From positions 1-64,000 of the forward strand of contig JAOAHS010000009.1 of assembly GCA_026415135.1 (NCBI GenBank): a stretch of 64,000 nucleotides of DNA, read 5' to 3'. Every line of letters begins with the position of its first letter. The stretch's first letter is position 1. The position numbers and the translations under genes were made by a program. The notes below the pieces were generated by a model. It saw only the letters and a list, made by a program, of their open reading frames with translations, did not search any database and was not told where the DNA came from. The stretch comes from Calditerrivibrio sp. Its GTDB lineage: Bacteria; Chrysiogenota; Deferribacteres; Deferribacterales; Calditerrivibrionaceae. This document shows positions 9,838 through 17,681 of the stretch, piece after piece.

Positions 9838-10674
9838 TCAAATCTTTCTTAAGCTCTTTAAAACAACAAGCTCTTCTTTATAAGTTTGTTCACCTTTTAT
9901 TGGTGTTTCAAGTATACCTAAAATTTTTTTAAAACGCAAATCGTTTATTAACCTTTTAAAAAAATCGATACCCAAAAGCCCCTTACCTATAAACTCGTGT
10001 CTATCTATTTTACTGCCCAAACTTTTTTTAGTATCGTTTATGTGGATGACCCTTACCTTGTCTCCAAACCTTTCAAATATTTCATCAAATACCTTATCAT
10101 AATCATCCAACAGATCAAACCCAGCTGAATAAAGATGACAGGTATCAAGACAGACACCTAACCTATCGGAATATCTCGAACTATTTATCAAAAAGTCTAT
10201 CTCCTCAAGGCTACTACCCAAGTTACTCCCCTGACCAGCTGTTGTCTCAAAAAGCGTCATAACTTTGAAATCCCCATCGGTGTAGATTCTATCGATAAAA
10301 TTCACTACCCTTTTGAGACCCTCATCAACACCTATACCCAAATGGGAACCAGGATGTATGATGTAGTATGGTATATTTAGTTTATCACAGCGACTAAGCT
10401 CATCCTTCATAGAGGCATAAGATTTATCGTATGTGTCCCCCATGGAAGCCATATTTATAAGATATGAGCTGTGGGCACAAACACAATCAGACGGGATTTG
10501 CACCCGTCTTAGTTCCAAAAAATATTTTTCAATATCTTCTTCCTTTAGTGGCTTATCAAACCATCTATTTGAACTTTTTACGAATATCTGAACGGACTCA
10601 GCACCATCCTCTTGTGCCCTTGTGATACTCTTATAAATACCTCCAGCAATCGATTCATGTGCCCCAAGTATCAT
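9838..10674 (-). CDS. nfo: Endonuclease IV (AP endonuclease, family 2)
   Basis: A 278-residue TIM-barrel enzyme that cuts DNA at abasic sites and other 3' blocked ends in base-excision repair. Visible family signatures are GAHESIAGG at the N-terminus, CAHSSYLINMAS, LDTCHLYSAG, HINDTKKSLGSKIDRHEFIGKG and ILETP. These supply the histidine, aspartate and glutamate ligands of the three-zinc site. The length matches the family. The ATG overlaps the stop of fbp by 4 bp and its own stop overlaps the ribosome site of the STAS gene, so the three are coupled. Confidence 0.95.
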   Translation of the reverse strand: MILGAHESIAGGIYKSITRAQEDGAESVQIFVKSSNRWFDKPLKEEDIEKYFLELRRVQIPSDCVCAHSSYLINMASMGDTYDKSYASMKDELSRCDKLNIPYYIIHPGSHLGIGVDEGLKRVVNFIDRIYTDGDFKVMTLFETTAGQGSNLGSSLEEIDFLINSSRYSDRLGVCLDTCHLYSAGFDLLDDYDKVFDEIFERFGDKVRVIHINDTKKSLGSKIDRHEFIGKGLLGIDFFKRLINDLRFKKILGILETPIKGEQTYKEELVVLKSLRKI

Positions 10675-11675
10675 TGCAACTCTTTTTTCCAGTACTTAGC
10701 AAAGAGCTCCACTTCAAACTTTGAACCGATGATAAGAGGAGTTTTTTGATGTAGATTCTCCGGAACAATATCAAGTATGTTGTTATCACCATCTATGGCC
10801 ATACCACCAGCTTGTTCCACGATATATGCAAGGGGAGAAGCTTCATACAAAAGACGTAGCTTACCCCTCGGATTTTTACTGTCACCAGGATATAGAAACA
10901 CTCCACCTTTCAGCAGATTCCTATGGAAATCAGCCACCAATGATCCTATATAACGTGTGGTATACTGCCTCTCTTTTATACTTTTTAGATGTTCCACATA
11001 CTTTTTGATTCTTTCATCCCATTTATGATAATTTGCCTCATTTATACTATAGATGGAACCACATTCAGGTGTTTTCATATCCTGATGGGATAATAAAAAC
11101 TCACCTACACTTGGATCAAGAGTAAAACCATTTACACCTCTACCAGTAGTGTAAACGAACATCGTACTGGAACCGTATATTACATAACCAGCCGCCAAAA
11201 GGTTTCTACCCGGCTGCATAAAGTCCTGACGGCAACCATCCCCATCAACAGACTGTCTCTTGTAAATACCAAAGATCGTCCCAATACTTATATTCACATC
11301 TATGTTACTGGAGCCATCAAGGGGATCAAAAACCACAAGATATTTACCTTTAGGATATTTACTGGGGATACTGATCACATCATCCACTTCCTCAGAGGCC
11401 ATGGCACAGATCTTACCTGTATGGTCAAGAGCCTGTATCATCTTCTCATTAGCAAACACATCTAATTTTTGTTGCTGTTCACCATGCACATTTGAGGACT
11501 CAGCCTTTCCAAGTATATTCACAATACCAGCCTTGTTAACTTCCCTGCTGATTATCTTGGCAGCAAAAGCTATCTGTTCAAGAATCATAGTAAAATCCCC
11601 AGTAGCCTCTGGGAAATTCCTTTGCTCTTCCAACAAAAATCTTGACAAATTTGTTACACCGCGTCTTATACTCAT
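10671..11675 (-). CDS. fbp: Fructose-1,6-bisphosphatase, class I
   Basis: A 334-residue class I enzyme that hydrolyses fructose 1,6-bisphosphate to fructose 6-phosphate in gluconeogenesis. The metal and phosphate site is seen as VFDPLDGSSN. Other class I signatures are SEEVDD upstream of it, YVIYGSSTMFVYT, RYIGSLVADFHR and KLRLLYEASPLAYIVEQAGG, with a lysine of the substrate site in GKLRLLYE. A strong AAGGAG ribosome site lies 8 nt before the ATG. With the ATP-dependent PEP carboxykinase at 54513 it points to an organism that makes hexoses from smaller carbon compounds. Confidence 0.95.
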   Translation of the reverse strand: MSIRRGVTNLSRFLLEEQRNFPEATGDFTMILEQIAFAAKIISREVNKAGIVNILGKAESSNVHGEQQQKLDVFANEKMIQALDHTGKICAMASEEVDDVISIPSKYPKGKYLVVFDPLDGSSNIDVNISIGTIFGIYKRQSVDGDGCRQDFMQPGRNLLAAGYVIYGSSTMFVYTTGRGVNGFTLDPSVGEFLLSHQDMKTPECGSIYSINEANYHKWDERIKKYVEHLKSIKERQYTTRYIGSLVADFHRNLLKGGVFLYPGDSKNPRGKLRLLYEASPLAYIVEQAGGMAIDGDNNILDIVPENLHQKTPLIIGSKFEVELFAKYWKKELQ

Positions 11676-11700
11676 AACTTTTTGCTCCTTAAATAAATTT

Positions 11701-12831
11701 TTACAAATCTTTATAAATCTTCATCCTTTCAAGAACTTTGTTTAAGTATTCAACGCCTCCCCTTGGGGAAAGCTGCTTGTTTATAATATCATAAACTTCA
11801 TCAGATGACAATTGGTTTATTTTATTAAATGCATTTTTAGGGTTGCCATCATTAGAAAAAACCCTATACACATTTCTCAATCCCACATTATACCCTACAA
11901 TAGCCACATAAAATCGGCTTTCTGGATTTTTTATATCCCGTAGATAGCTTGACATCATCAGATCAAGGTAGGTAGTTCCAACATTAATATTATTTTCTGG
12001 ATTATATAAAAAAGATGGTAACAGAATGAGAGGATTACCATAAAGTACCCTGGCTGCATCTTTACCTGCCTGTGTAGGTATTATCTGCATTAGCCCATAA
12101 GCTGGTGCTGGTGAAGTAGCCAGAGGGTTAAAATAACTTTCGGTATGGATGATGGCATAAATAAGCTCTGTTTTTAAGTTATATTTCGTAGCATAACGAA
12201 CAACAATATCTTTAAATTTTTTTGCCTTGTCTTTATCACTTACTTTGATATTTACTGTAAAAGTTGTAACGTATCCACCATTTTTATCCCTTGAAGACTG
12301 AATGTTACCAGCATCTACCAACTTGTCCAACTGTTTGCCATCTGCTGGGACAATATCACCAATAACTTTTTGGTCTGTTAACTCCTCTGTTTTTGCTTGT
12401 TTTGACTGGGACATTTTTTTTTCTATGTTTATAATAGGCTTATTGTTATTGATAGCATCCTTTATAGACTCATTTAAAATACCTTTTAATTTTTCCTTAA
12501 TAACAATTTTGTCCTCTTTCGGTGCATCAGATCTATATTGAATTGTGATTTTGTTTTTTTCAAAATCCACTATCGTTCTTGATTTTAAATCAGGGGAATA
12601 TTCAACCCATTTGTATCTATCAGATATCAGTTGATCCCCCCACTCTTTGAAAACCTCCCGCTTAAATTTGTCAAACTCTTGGACTACTATTTCCAAATAT
12701 TGCTGAAAATCGTCTTTCACCCCCTTTTTATACTTTTCAAAATCCTCAATCTCTTTAAGAAAATCATCCGCAAAAACGCTAAATGAAATAAATAAACTTA
12801 CTGAAAAAATTAATATGAAAGATCTTCTCAA
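11701..12831 (-). CDS. mltC: MltC-type lytic murein transglycosylase
   Basis: A 376-residue exported protein with an N-terminal signal peptide ending near FADD. There is no clear lipobox cysteine, unlike E. coli MltC. Residues about 20-60 are a charged helix with aromatic pairs at 11-residue spacing. Next comes a DUF3393-like domain (about 65-120: EWGD, KWVEYSPDLKSRTIVDFE). The C-terminal transglycosylase domain (about 215-370) has the catalytic glutamate in IHTESYFNP and the motifs APAYGLMQI and NINVGTTYLDLM. It cleaves peptidoglycan glycan strands to form 1,6-anhydro ends. It is the last gene of the leftward envelope cluster, 25 bp before fbp. Confidence 0.88.
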   Translation of the reverse strand: MRRSFILIFSVSLFISFSVFADDFLKEIEDFEKYKKGVKDDFQQYLEIVVQEFDKFKREVFKEWGDQLISDRYKWVEYSPDLKSRTIVDFEKNKITIQYRSDAPKEDKIVIKEKLKGILNESIKDAINNNKPIINIEKKMSQSKQAKTEELTDQKVIGDIVPADGKQLDKLVDAGNIQSSRDKNGGYVTTFTVNIKVSDKDKAKKFKDIVVRYATKYNLKTELIYAIIHTESYFNPLATSPAPAYGLMQIIPTQAGKDAARVLYGNPLILLPSFLYNPENNINVGTTYLDLMMSSYLRDIKNPESRFYVAIVGYNVGLRNVYRVFSNDGNPKNAFNKINQLSSDEVYDIINKQLSPRGGVEYLNKVLERMKIYKDL

Positions 12832-12851
12832 TCAGACCTCCTGACAGCAAT

Positions 12852-13262
12852 CTATTCCTCACACATCAAAATAAAGATCTCATCATTTTTAGGGTTCATC
12901 CAGATTTTATCTATCTTTGCCCTAACTGTTGCCCCGTCAGTAGTCTGAACAGAATAAACATTCATAGATGTTGATGCCGACTGGCTCGTTCCTGACATAA
13001 AGGACTCAACCTCAACATTTACTTTTACATTTTTCTGTCTTGCAATCCCCTCAATGCCCCGAGAAACTGCAAGTGCTCTCTGATAAGGTTTGCCACTTAC
13101 ATGGGGTAATGCACTACCCACATAACAGATTTTACCAGATGGAGGGTTACCATATACCCATTCTGGAGCACCAGCATATTCACTTGTAGCAACAGGCTTT
13201 GAATGATAGCAGGCCACAGACAAAAATAATGTTAAAAGCATAAAGATATACATATTTTTCAT
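12852..13262 (-). CDS. LPP20-like outer-membrane lipoprotein
   Basis: A 136-residue lipoprotein from the ATG at 13262. An in-frame ATG four codons upstream (13274) lies within the ribosome site GAGGTG and is unlikely to be used. The signal peptide ends in a lipobox (LFLSVAC). The mature part begins with the GAPEWVYGNPPSGK segment typical of LPP20-like proteins. Then come YVGSA, a helical region rich in serine and alanine, and a final strand pair (KIDKIWMNPKNDEIFILM). Such proteins are surface or periplasmic lipoproteins of unknown biochemical role. It is one of three related proteins in this cluster (also 13324-13905 and 15394-15912). Confidence 0.72.
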   Translation of the reverse strand: MKNMYIFMLLTLFLSVACYHSKPVATSEYAGAPEWVYGNPPSGKICYVGSALPHVSGKPYQRALAVSRGIEGIARQKNVKVNVEVESFMSGTSQSASTSMNVYSVQTTDGATVRAKIDKIWMNPKNDEIFILMCEE

Positions 13263-13274
13263 CCAACACCTCAT

Positions 13275-13304
13275 AAAAAAATAGGGCGGCCATTAAGCCA
13301 CCCT
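13275..13304 (-). terminator. Hairpin plus T-run between two lipoprotein genes
   Basis: On the minus strand AGGGTGGC and GCCGCCCT form a stem (one mismatch) with a 6-nt loop, followed by ATTTTTTT. This is an intrinsic terminator downstream of the 13324-13905 gene. The T-run touches the ribosome site of the next gene, so it probably attenuates read-through into the second lipoprotein and mltC. Confidence 0.65.
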
Positions 13305-13323
13305 TTCACAGAAATATGTCACA

Positions 13324-13905
13324 TTACTTTTTGGAGCCAAACTCTTTTTCGATCTCTTTATCCATCTCTTCTGTAGCTTTTTTAGCTTGATACAGCTGCC
13401 ACAGCGCCTGTTCATTCCTCAAGCTTGTGTTCACAGCTTGTTTTACAGCCTGCTTAGCAATATTTGGATCCTGAACTACAAGTACAAAAAGCTCATTACA
13501 AGCAGGGGATATCCACTGATTCTTCACCTTGCTACCTTCAATAAGCTGGCTTGAAACCTGCTTTGAGACATTGCTGGCAACTTTATCCACAGTCTGGGCA
13601 TCACCTATACCAGTTGTCTGGGTAAAGCTTTTAAACATATTATTCACTTTTACACTAATATTTCTTGCCATCTCATCTCTAGCAGCAGCAGTAGCCTCCT
13701 GACGAGCAAAACTTATTCCAGCAGGTCCTATCTTTGCAGAACCAAGTCCTGTGATCCCACCTTCCATAGTTGGATCAATAACCCATGCTGGAGCTCCTTC
13801 AAAACATGGATTAGCAAGCTTTGGAGGCTGTTTCTTATCGGCACAACCGGACAAAACAAACATACCAAAAGCAAACACTAAAGCTAAAAGATAAAATCTT
13901 TTCAT
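13324..13905 (-). CDS. LPP20 family lipoprotein
   Basis: A 193-residue lipoprotein with a signal peptide and lipobox (VLSGC, cysteine about 20). The mature part opens with FEGAPAWVIDP and GLGSAKIG. A long alanine-rich helix follows (FARQEATAAARDEMARNISVK), then an ISPACNELFVLV strand and a charged C-terminal helix (about 160-193). This is the LPP20 arrangement. A GGAGG ribosome site precedes the ATG and a near-consensus promoter lies directly upstream, so this gene probably heads the transcript that also reads mltC. Its function is unknown. The family is associated with the outer membrane. Confidence 0.8.
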   Translation of the reverse strand: MKRFYLLALVFAFGMFVLSGCADKKQPPKLANPCFEGAPAWVIDPTMEGGITGLGSAKIGPAGISFARQEATAAARDEMARNISVKVNNMFKSFTQTTGIGDAQTVDKVASNVSKQVSSQLIEGSKVKNQWISPACNELFVLVVQDPNIAKQAVKQAVNTSLRNEQALWQLYQAKKATEEMDKEIEKEFGSKK

Positions 13906-13944
13906 AAAATTCCCTCCATTTTTATTTGGAACTTCCTTAATATA

Positions 13945-13972
13945 ATTTTAAAGGCCATATTTTATTTGTCAA
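13945..13972 (-). promoter_or_regulatory. Sigma-70-type promoter of the lipoprotein/mltC transcript
   Basis: On the minus strand TTGACA (13967-13972) is followed after 16 nt by TAAAAT (13945-13950). It lies 40 nt before the ATG of the LPP20 gene, in the only non-coding gap between that gene and the transglutaminase-fold gene. Confidence 0.55.
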
Positions 13973-13978
13973 CCTTTT

Positions 13979-15385
13979 TTAAAAAATAATTTTAGGCGCA
14001 ACATTCTTAAATTGAGGCATAGCCATACCAACACTGGCATTGATGTAAGTTGGATCACTTACAACATATATTTTATCATTATACTGCACCCTATCCCCAG
14101 CCACATTTTCATTAAATCTCACACCGGTCGCTATATGCCCGGGATATTCCAACAGAACAACTTCAAGACCTAATATCTTCCTTACAAGATAAGAAAACAA
14201 GATAGATCTATCTTCACAATCGGAGTAGGGATAATATACAGTTTCATCTGGCAAAAGATATTTTTCATATCCAAAATTATCCTGATCCGTTTTATATTCA
14301 AAGGCAGTCTGGACAAACCTTAACAAAATATTTACAGCCTCAACCTCACTCTTACCCTCTACAACCCTTCTAAGCCCTTCCACAACAGAGGCAACCACCA
14401 TCCCAGAAACATCGGCTTTGTGATAAACCGACAGTTCTGTTTGGGGAAAATCTTCATAAAACTTTACATTTGATAAGTTATAATATACTGGGAACTCATA
14501 TCTTTTACCATCATAACTAAATGATAAAACCTTTGATTTTATAATCTGATCTATACTCTGCTTTTCTATCATGAAAGAAAAGTATGATTTAGATTCTTGA
14601 TGATTCCCAGAGTAACTATACAGACCTTTTACCTCTCTCCCATCTGTCCAAAGCAGATAATACCTAACATTACCAAATCTAAAAAAGGCTGAGCCATAAA
14701 TCATCTGATTTGCTGGAACCATCATATAGACAGCTTCTTTGTTAAAACCTATTTTTACATCATACCCCAATTTAGAAAGGAGAAACCAGGAAAGGATTAT
14801 TTTTGAGTTATAATCGCTTGGGTAGACACCATTCGAAATAGTTTTAGTAAACTTGAAATACCCCCAGTCATCAAAATTCATTTTTTTACCTACTCTACGC
14901 ATCTCTTCAGCCAATTCCAAAAATCTACCAGTTGCCATCATCTTCCATGCTTCTGCGATCTTTTCGCCTGTTATTGGTTTTTCTATTAGCACATTTTTTG
15001 GGTAAGTTTTAAGGTCAATTTTATATAAATTAATTTCAAGCTCTTCTTGTTTCGGATCTGATGTTACTTTTACTTCACTTCCTTTGGACCTAATTCCATC
15101 ATCTAAAATACTACCTGTTATTTTTGTTTTCATTTCGGTGGTAAGCTCGTTACCTTTTTTATTTAATACAGGTGGTGTTTTGATTTTGGGTTTTTCATCC
15201 CTTTTAACTGCAGCAAATGCTTTAAACTCCTCCCATGATGTTTTTAAGTACTCATAAAACTCCTTATCAGCCTGACTCTTAAACTCTTCAAAACCACCCA
15301 ACTCCTTTTTTAAAAACCCTTTAAAACCATCATCCGCATAAACCCCACTAACAAAAAGAAAAAATATTACTACCAACAACCTCAT
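13979..15385 (-). CDS. Exported transglutaminase-fold (cysteine protease-like) protein
   Basis: A 468-residue protein from the ATG at 15385. The ATG-like codon four triplets upstream sits in the GAGGTG ribosome site. A signal peptide ends near GVYADD. Residues about 20-60 are a charged helix with aromatic pairs at 11-residue spacing, matching the ones in MltC and the FecR protein. A large central part (about 100-340) is unassigned. The C-terminal part (about 345-450) looks like a transglutaminase-like fold with cysteine in SDCEDRS, histidine in GHIATG and aspartate in SDPTYI. The reaction could be peptide cleavage or crosslinking in the periplasm, possibly acting with MltC on peptidoglycan-linked peptides. 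That role is inferred only from context. Confidence 0.68.
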   Translation of the reverse strand: MRLLVVIFFLFVSGVYADDGFKGFLKKELGGFEEFKSQADKEFYEYLKTSWEEFKAFAAVKRDEKPKIKTPPVLNKKGNELTTEMKTKITGSILDDGIRSKGSEVKVTSDPKQEELEINLYKIDLKTYPKNVLIEKPITGEKIAEAWKMMATGRFLELAEEMRRVGKKMNFDDWGYFKFTKTISNGVYPSDYNSKIILSWFLLSKLGYDVKIGFNKEAVYMMVPANQMIYGSAFFRFGNVRYYLLWTDGREVKGLYSYSGNHQESKSYFSFMIEKQSIDQIIKSKVLSFSYDGKRYEFPVYYNLSNVKFYEDFPQTELSVYHKADVSGMVVASVVEGLRRVVEGKSEVEAVNILLRFVQTAFEYKTDQDNFGYEKYLLPDETVYYPYSDCEDRSILFSYLVRKILGLEVVLLEYPGHIATGVRFNENVAGDRVQYNDKIYVVSDPTYINASVGMAMPQFKNVAPKIIF

Positions 15386-15393
15386 GCTACACC

Positions 15394-15912
15394 TCATTTT
15401 GCAGGAGAACTTTCTAATTCATCAAAAGCTTCATCTGCCCTTTTGTGGGTGAGCTTCTTCCTAATCATATCGATTCTTTCTTTTTCATACTCGATGATAG
15501 TATTCTTATCCACACAGCCCCTGACAAAAGTAATATTAACTTTTTTAACGTATTCTATATTACGAAAATCTATATTCTTATTTACGAATATATGTAAATC
15601 ATCATCCTTCACAAAGCTCTTTACAAAAGCTTTTTCAGATTTGTTCTCCAGATTACGATAATTATCATACACAACTATCTCCATTATCTCATTAATTTTT
15701 GATATCATCATCTTCTTAGCCTTATCCTTCGCTATATCTACAGATTCAAGCCCACCTTCCTGATATGTGGAAACACACACATAAGCAGATTCCGGCTTGT
15801 GAAACCAACTTGGAGCCCCTTGAATATTAACATCAGAATAGACAAGCATTTTGGAAAAAAGAAATGAAGATAAGGTCTTAACCAAAGAAACTGCTATGGC
15901 TTCTAAGAACAT
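15394..15912 (-). CDS. LPP20-like envelope protein without lipobox
   Basis: A 172-residue protein starting with a hydrophobic stretch (about 3-27) that could be an uncleaved signal or an anchor. No lipobox cysteine is visible. The segment IQGAPSWFHKPESAYVCVSTYQEGG parallels the GAPxW opening of the two LPP20-like lipoproteins downstream. The middle is a lysine-rich helix and the C-terminus a charged helix. Two cysteines (in YVCVS and VRGCVDK) could form a disulfide. Its stop overlaps the ribosome site of the transglutaminase-fold gene, so the two are co-translated. I assign it to the LPP20-like group from motif position only. Confidence 0.55.
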   Translation of the reverse strand: MFLEAIAVSLVKTLSSFLFSKMLVYSDVNIQGAPSWFHKPESAYVCVSTYQEGGLESVDIAKDKAKKMMISKINEIMEIVVYDNYRNLENKSEKAFVKSFVKDDDLHIFVNKNIDFRNIEYVKKVNITFVRGCVDKNTIIEYEKERIDMIRKKLTHKRADEAFDELESSPAK

Positions 15913-15980
15913 AAATACCCCCTTAATATACTATCCTTAAATTAATTATACCCCCATCAACTTTTTTTACAATATTTTTA

Positions 15981-16008
15981 TTGAAAAAAAAATCTCAACA
16001 GCTATAAT
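15981..16008 (+). promoter_or_regulatory. Sigma-70-type promoter of the FecR-domain gene
   Basis: TTGAAA (15981-15986), a 16-nt spacer and a perfect TATAAT (16003-16008) lie 20 nt before the start at 16029. The AAGGGGG Shine-Dalgarno follows directly. The gap is divergent: the LPP20-like/transglutaminase-fold pair leaves on the other strand. Confidence 0.7.
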
Positions 16009-16028
16009 GGCACTATAAGGGGGTGTAT

Positions 16029-16718
16029 ATGAAAAAACTAATAACGCTTGCGTTCATACTTTTCCTTACCCTTCCTCTTTACGCCCAAAACAACGCGGGC
16101 AATATAGAAAAAGTAGAAGGAAAAGTGATTGCCTATCCATCTGGGGCTGTCAAAGGTGTTACGGCTAAAGAAGGTATGATACTTAAAACAAAAGACACGG
16201 TGAGAACTTTTCAGAAATCCAATGCTTTTGTCAAGTTTATTGATAACTCAAAAATAGTCCTAACAGAGAATTCAATTTTGACCATCAAAGACACTTCAAG
16301 TCTAAATCTCAAAAATGGTAAAGTGGTTTTTGACATTCAAAAACAGGGTGACAAAGAAGGGATCAAAATAGCCACCAAAACAGCGATAATCGGAGTAAAG
16401 GGGACAAAGTTTCTCATAGATATCGATAAAGATGGTATAGATGTCATCCTCAAAGAGGGTGAAATATCTGTAAAAGCAGTTAAAGGGGAATTTAAAAGAT
16501 ACTTAGAAAAAGAGGAAGAGGATTTTAATAAATTTGTGAAAGAGACAAAAGAGGATTATGAAACATATAAAAAGAAGATAGAAGAGGAATTTGTCGAGTT
16601 TGTAAAAGAATTTACAATGAAAAATGAGATGGGTGTAAGTATAAAAGGTAACGAAGTAAGAAAAATAAAAGATCTATCAGAGTTCGATGATGAGTTTGAT
16701 CTATTGAATAAGTTTTAA
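16029..16718 (+). CDS. Exported FecR-domain protein with C-terminal aromatic hendecad helix
   Basis: A 229-residue protein. The ATG at 16029 is chosen over the GTG at 16023 because the GTG lies inside the AAGGGGGTG ribosome site. A signal peptide ends near LYAQN. Residues about 25-150 form a FecR-type beta domain (KDTVRTFQKSNAFVKF, KTAIIGVKGTKFLI). Such domains can bind glycans or sense periplasmic signals. Residues about 155-200 form a highly charged helix with aromatic pairs spaced by 11 residues, the same pattern as in MltC and the transglutaminase-fold protein on the opposite strand. No sigma factor or TonB receptor is adjacent, so it is not a FecIR system. Confidence 0.75.
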   Translation: MKKLITLAFILFLTLPLYAQNNAGNIEKVEGKVIAYPSGAVKGVTAKEGMILKTKDTVRTFQKSNAFVKFIDNSKIVLTENSILTIKDTSSLNLKNGKVVFDIQKQGDKEGIKIATKTAIIGVKGTKFLIDIDKDGIDVILKEGEISVKAVKGEFKRYLEKEEEDFNKFVKETKEDYETYKKKIEEEFVEFVKEFTMKNEMGVSIKGNEVRKIKDLSEFDDEFDLLNKF

Positions 16719-16721
16719 GTT

Positions 16722-17645
16722 ATGCATCATACCTTAGGCTGGGTAGTTTTTACTCTCATTATTCTCGTATTACTTTTATTAGATTTAGTTATATTTAACA
16801 GAAAAGCCCACGTAATAACCTTAAAGGAGTCCCTTGCATATAGCTCCATGTGGATAGCTATCGCCTTTGTATTTAACATAGGTTTATATTATTTTAATGG
16901 TGATAAACAGGCGATTGAGTTTCTCACTGGATATATCATAGAAAAATCCCTTAGTATAGACAATATCTTTGTTATGATTCTAATTTTTCAGACCTTTCAG
17001 ATACCTTCAGAATACCAACATAAAATTCTTTTTTTAGGTATTATAGGAGCAATTATTTTAAGAGCTATAATGATATTTGTGGGTATCAGTTTAGTGGAGA
17101 GATTTCATTTTATATTTTACATCTTTGGTTTATTGTTAATATTTAATTCTATAAAAATGGCTTTTAAAAAGGAGGAAGAGGAGATAGATTTTGAAAGTAA
17201 ATGGTTCTTTAAAAGAATAAAAAATATTTACCCCATAGCCAACAATACAAAAGAAGGAAGGTTTTTTGTATTATTAGATGGTAAGAAACATGCTACACAA
17301 ATACTCATTGCCTTACTGGTAATCGAGTTTAGTGATATTATGTTTGCAATGGATTCTATCCCTGCAATATTTGGAATAACTACCGATCCATTTATCGTCT
17401 TTTCATCAAATATATTTGCCATCTTAGGGCTAAGATCCCTTTATTTTGCTTTGGCTGGCATAATGGGTATATTTCATTTTATAAAGTATGGTCTTAGTAT
17501 CATTTTGGGTTTTATAGGTGTTAAAATGTTGATTGCTAATATAATTCATATACCAACCATCATATCCCTTATCACAATAATAGCTGTACTAAGTATATCT
17601 ATCCTTTTTTCACTGCTATTTCCCAAAGTGATTGAAAATAAGTGA
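16722..17645 (+). CDS. TerC/Alx family membrane protein
   Basis: A 307-residue inner-membrane protein with about nine helices. The family signature is clear: LDLVIFNRK in the first helix, EKSLSIDNIFVMILIF with the acidic residue pair in the second part, then VIEFSDIMFAMDSIPAIFGIT and FAILGLRSLYFAL. The conserved aspartates lie within the membrane. Relatives export or balance manganese or protect secreted metalloproteins. It starts 3 nt after the FecR gene without its own ribosome site, so it is probably translated from the same mRNA. Confidence 0.9.
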   Translation: MHHTLGWVVFTLIILVLLLLDLVIFNRKAHVITLKESLAYSSMWIAIAFVFNIGLYYFNGDKQAIEFLTGYIIEKSLSIDNIFVMILIFQTFQIPSEYQHKILFLGIIGAIILRAIMIFVGISLVERFHFIFYIFGLLLIFNSIKMAFKKEEEEIDFESKWFFKRIKNIYPIANNTKEGRFFVLLDGKKHATQILIALLVIEFSDIMFAMDSIPAIFGITTDPFIVFSSNIFAILGLRSLYFALAGIMGIFHFIKYGLSIILGFIGVKMLIANIIHIPTIISLITIIAVLSISILFSLLFPKVIENK

Positions 17646-17674
17646 TTGACTTTTTACTGCTAAAAATTTATCAA
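17646..17674 (+). promoter_or_regulatory. Promoter placed for a leaderless HD-GYP mRNA
   Basis: TTGACT (17646-17651), 17 nt, TATCAA (17669-17674), then 7 nt to the ATG at 17682. The expected transcription start falls on or next to the ATG, and no Shine-Dalgarno is present in CAAACACTCT. Confidence 0.5.
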
Positions 17675-17681
17675 ACACTCT

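Noticed and set aside
9830-9841. TTG at 9841 as the start of the STAS gene (protein beginning MRCSM)
   Set aside because: Those bases are the GAGGTG ribosome site. The same false extension appears at 13274 and 15397, where the true ATG lies four codons on.
16029-16718. A FecI-FecR iron signalling pair
   Set aside because: No sigma factor or TonB receptor is adjacent and the protein has a signal peptide, not the FecR membrane layout.
17640-17662. TGA at the end of terC as a Sec codon
   Set aside because: Read-through adds only five residues (ending YC) before another stop, and no hairpin follows.
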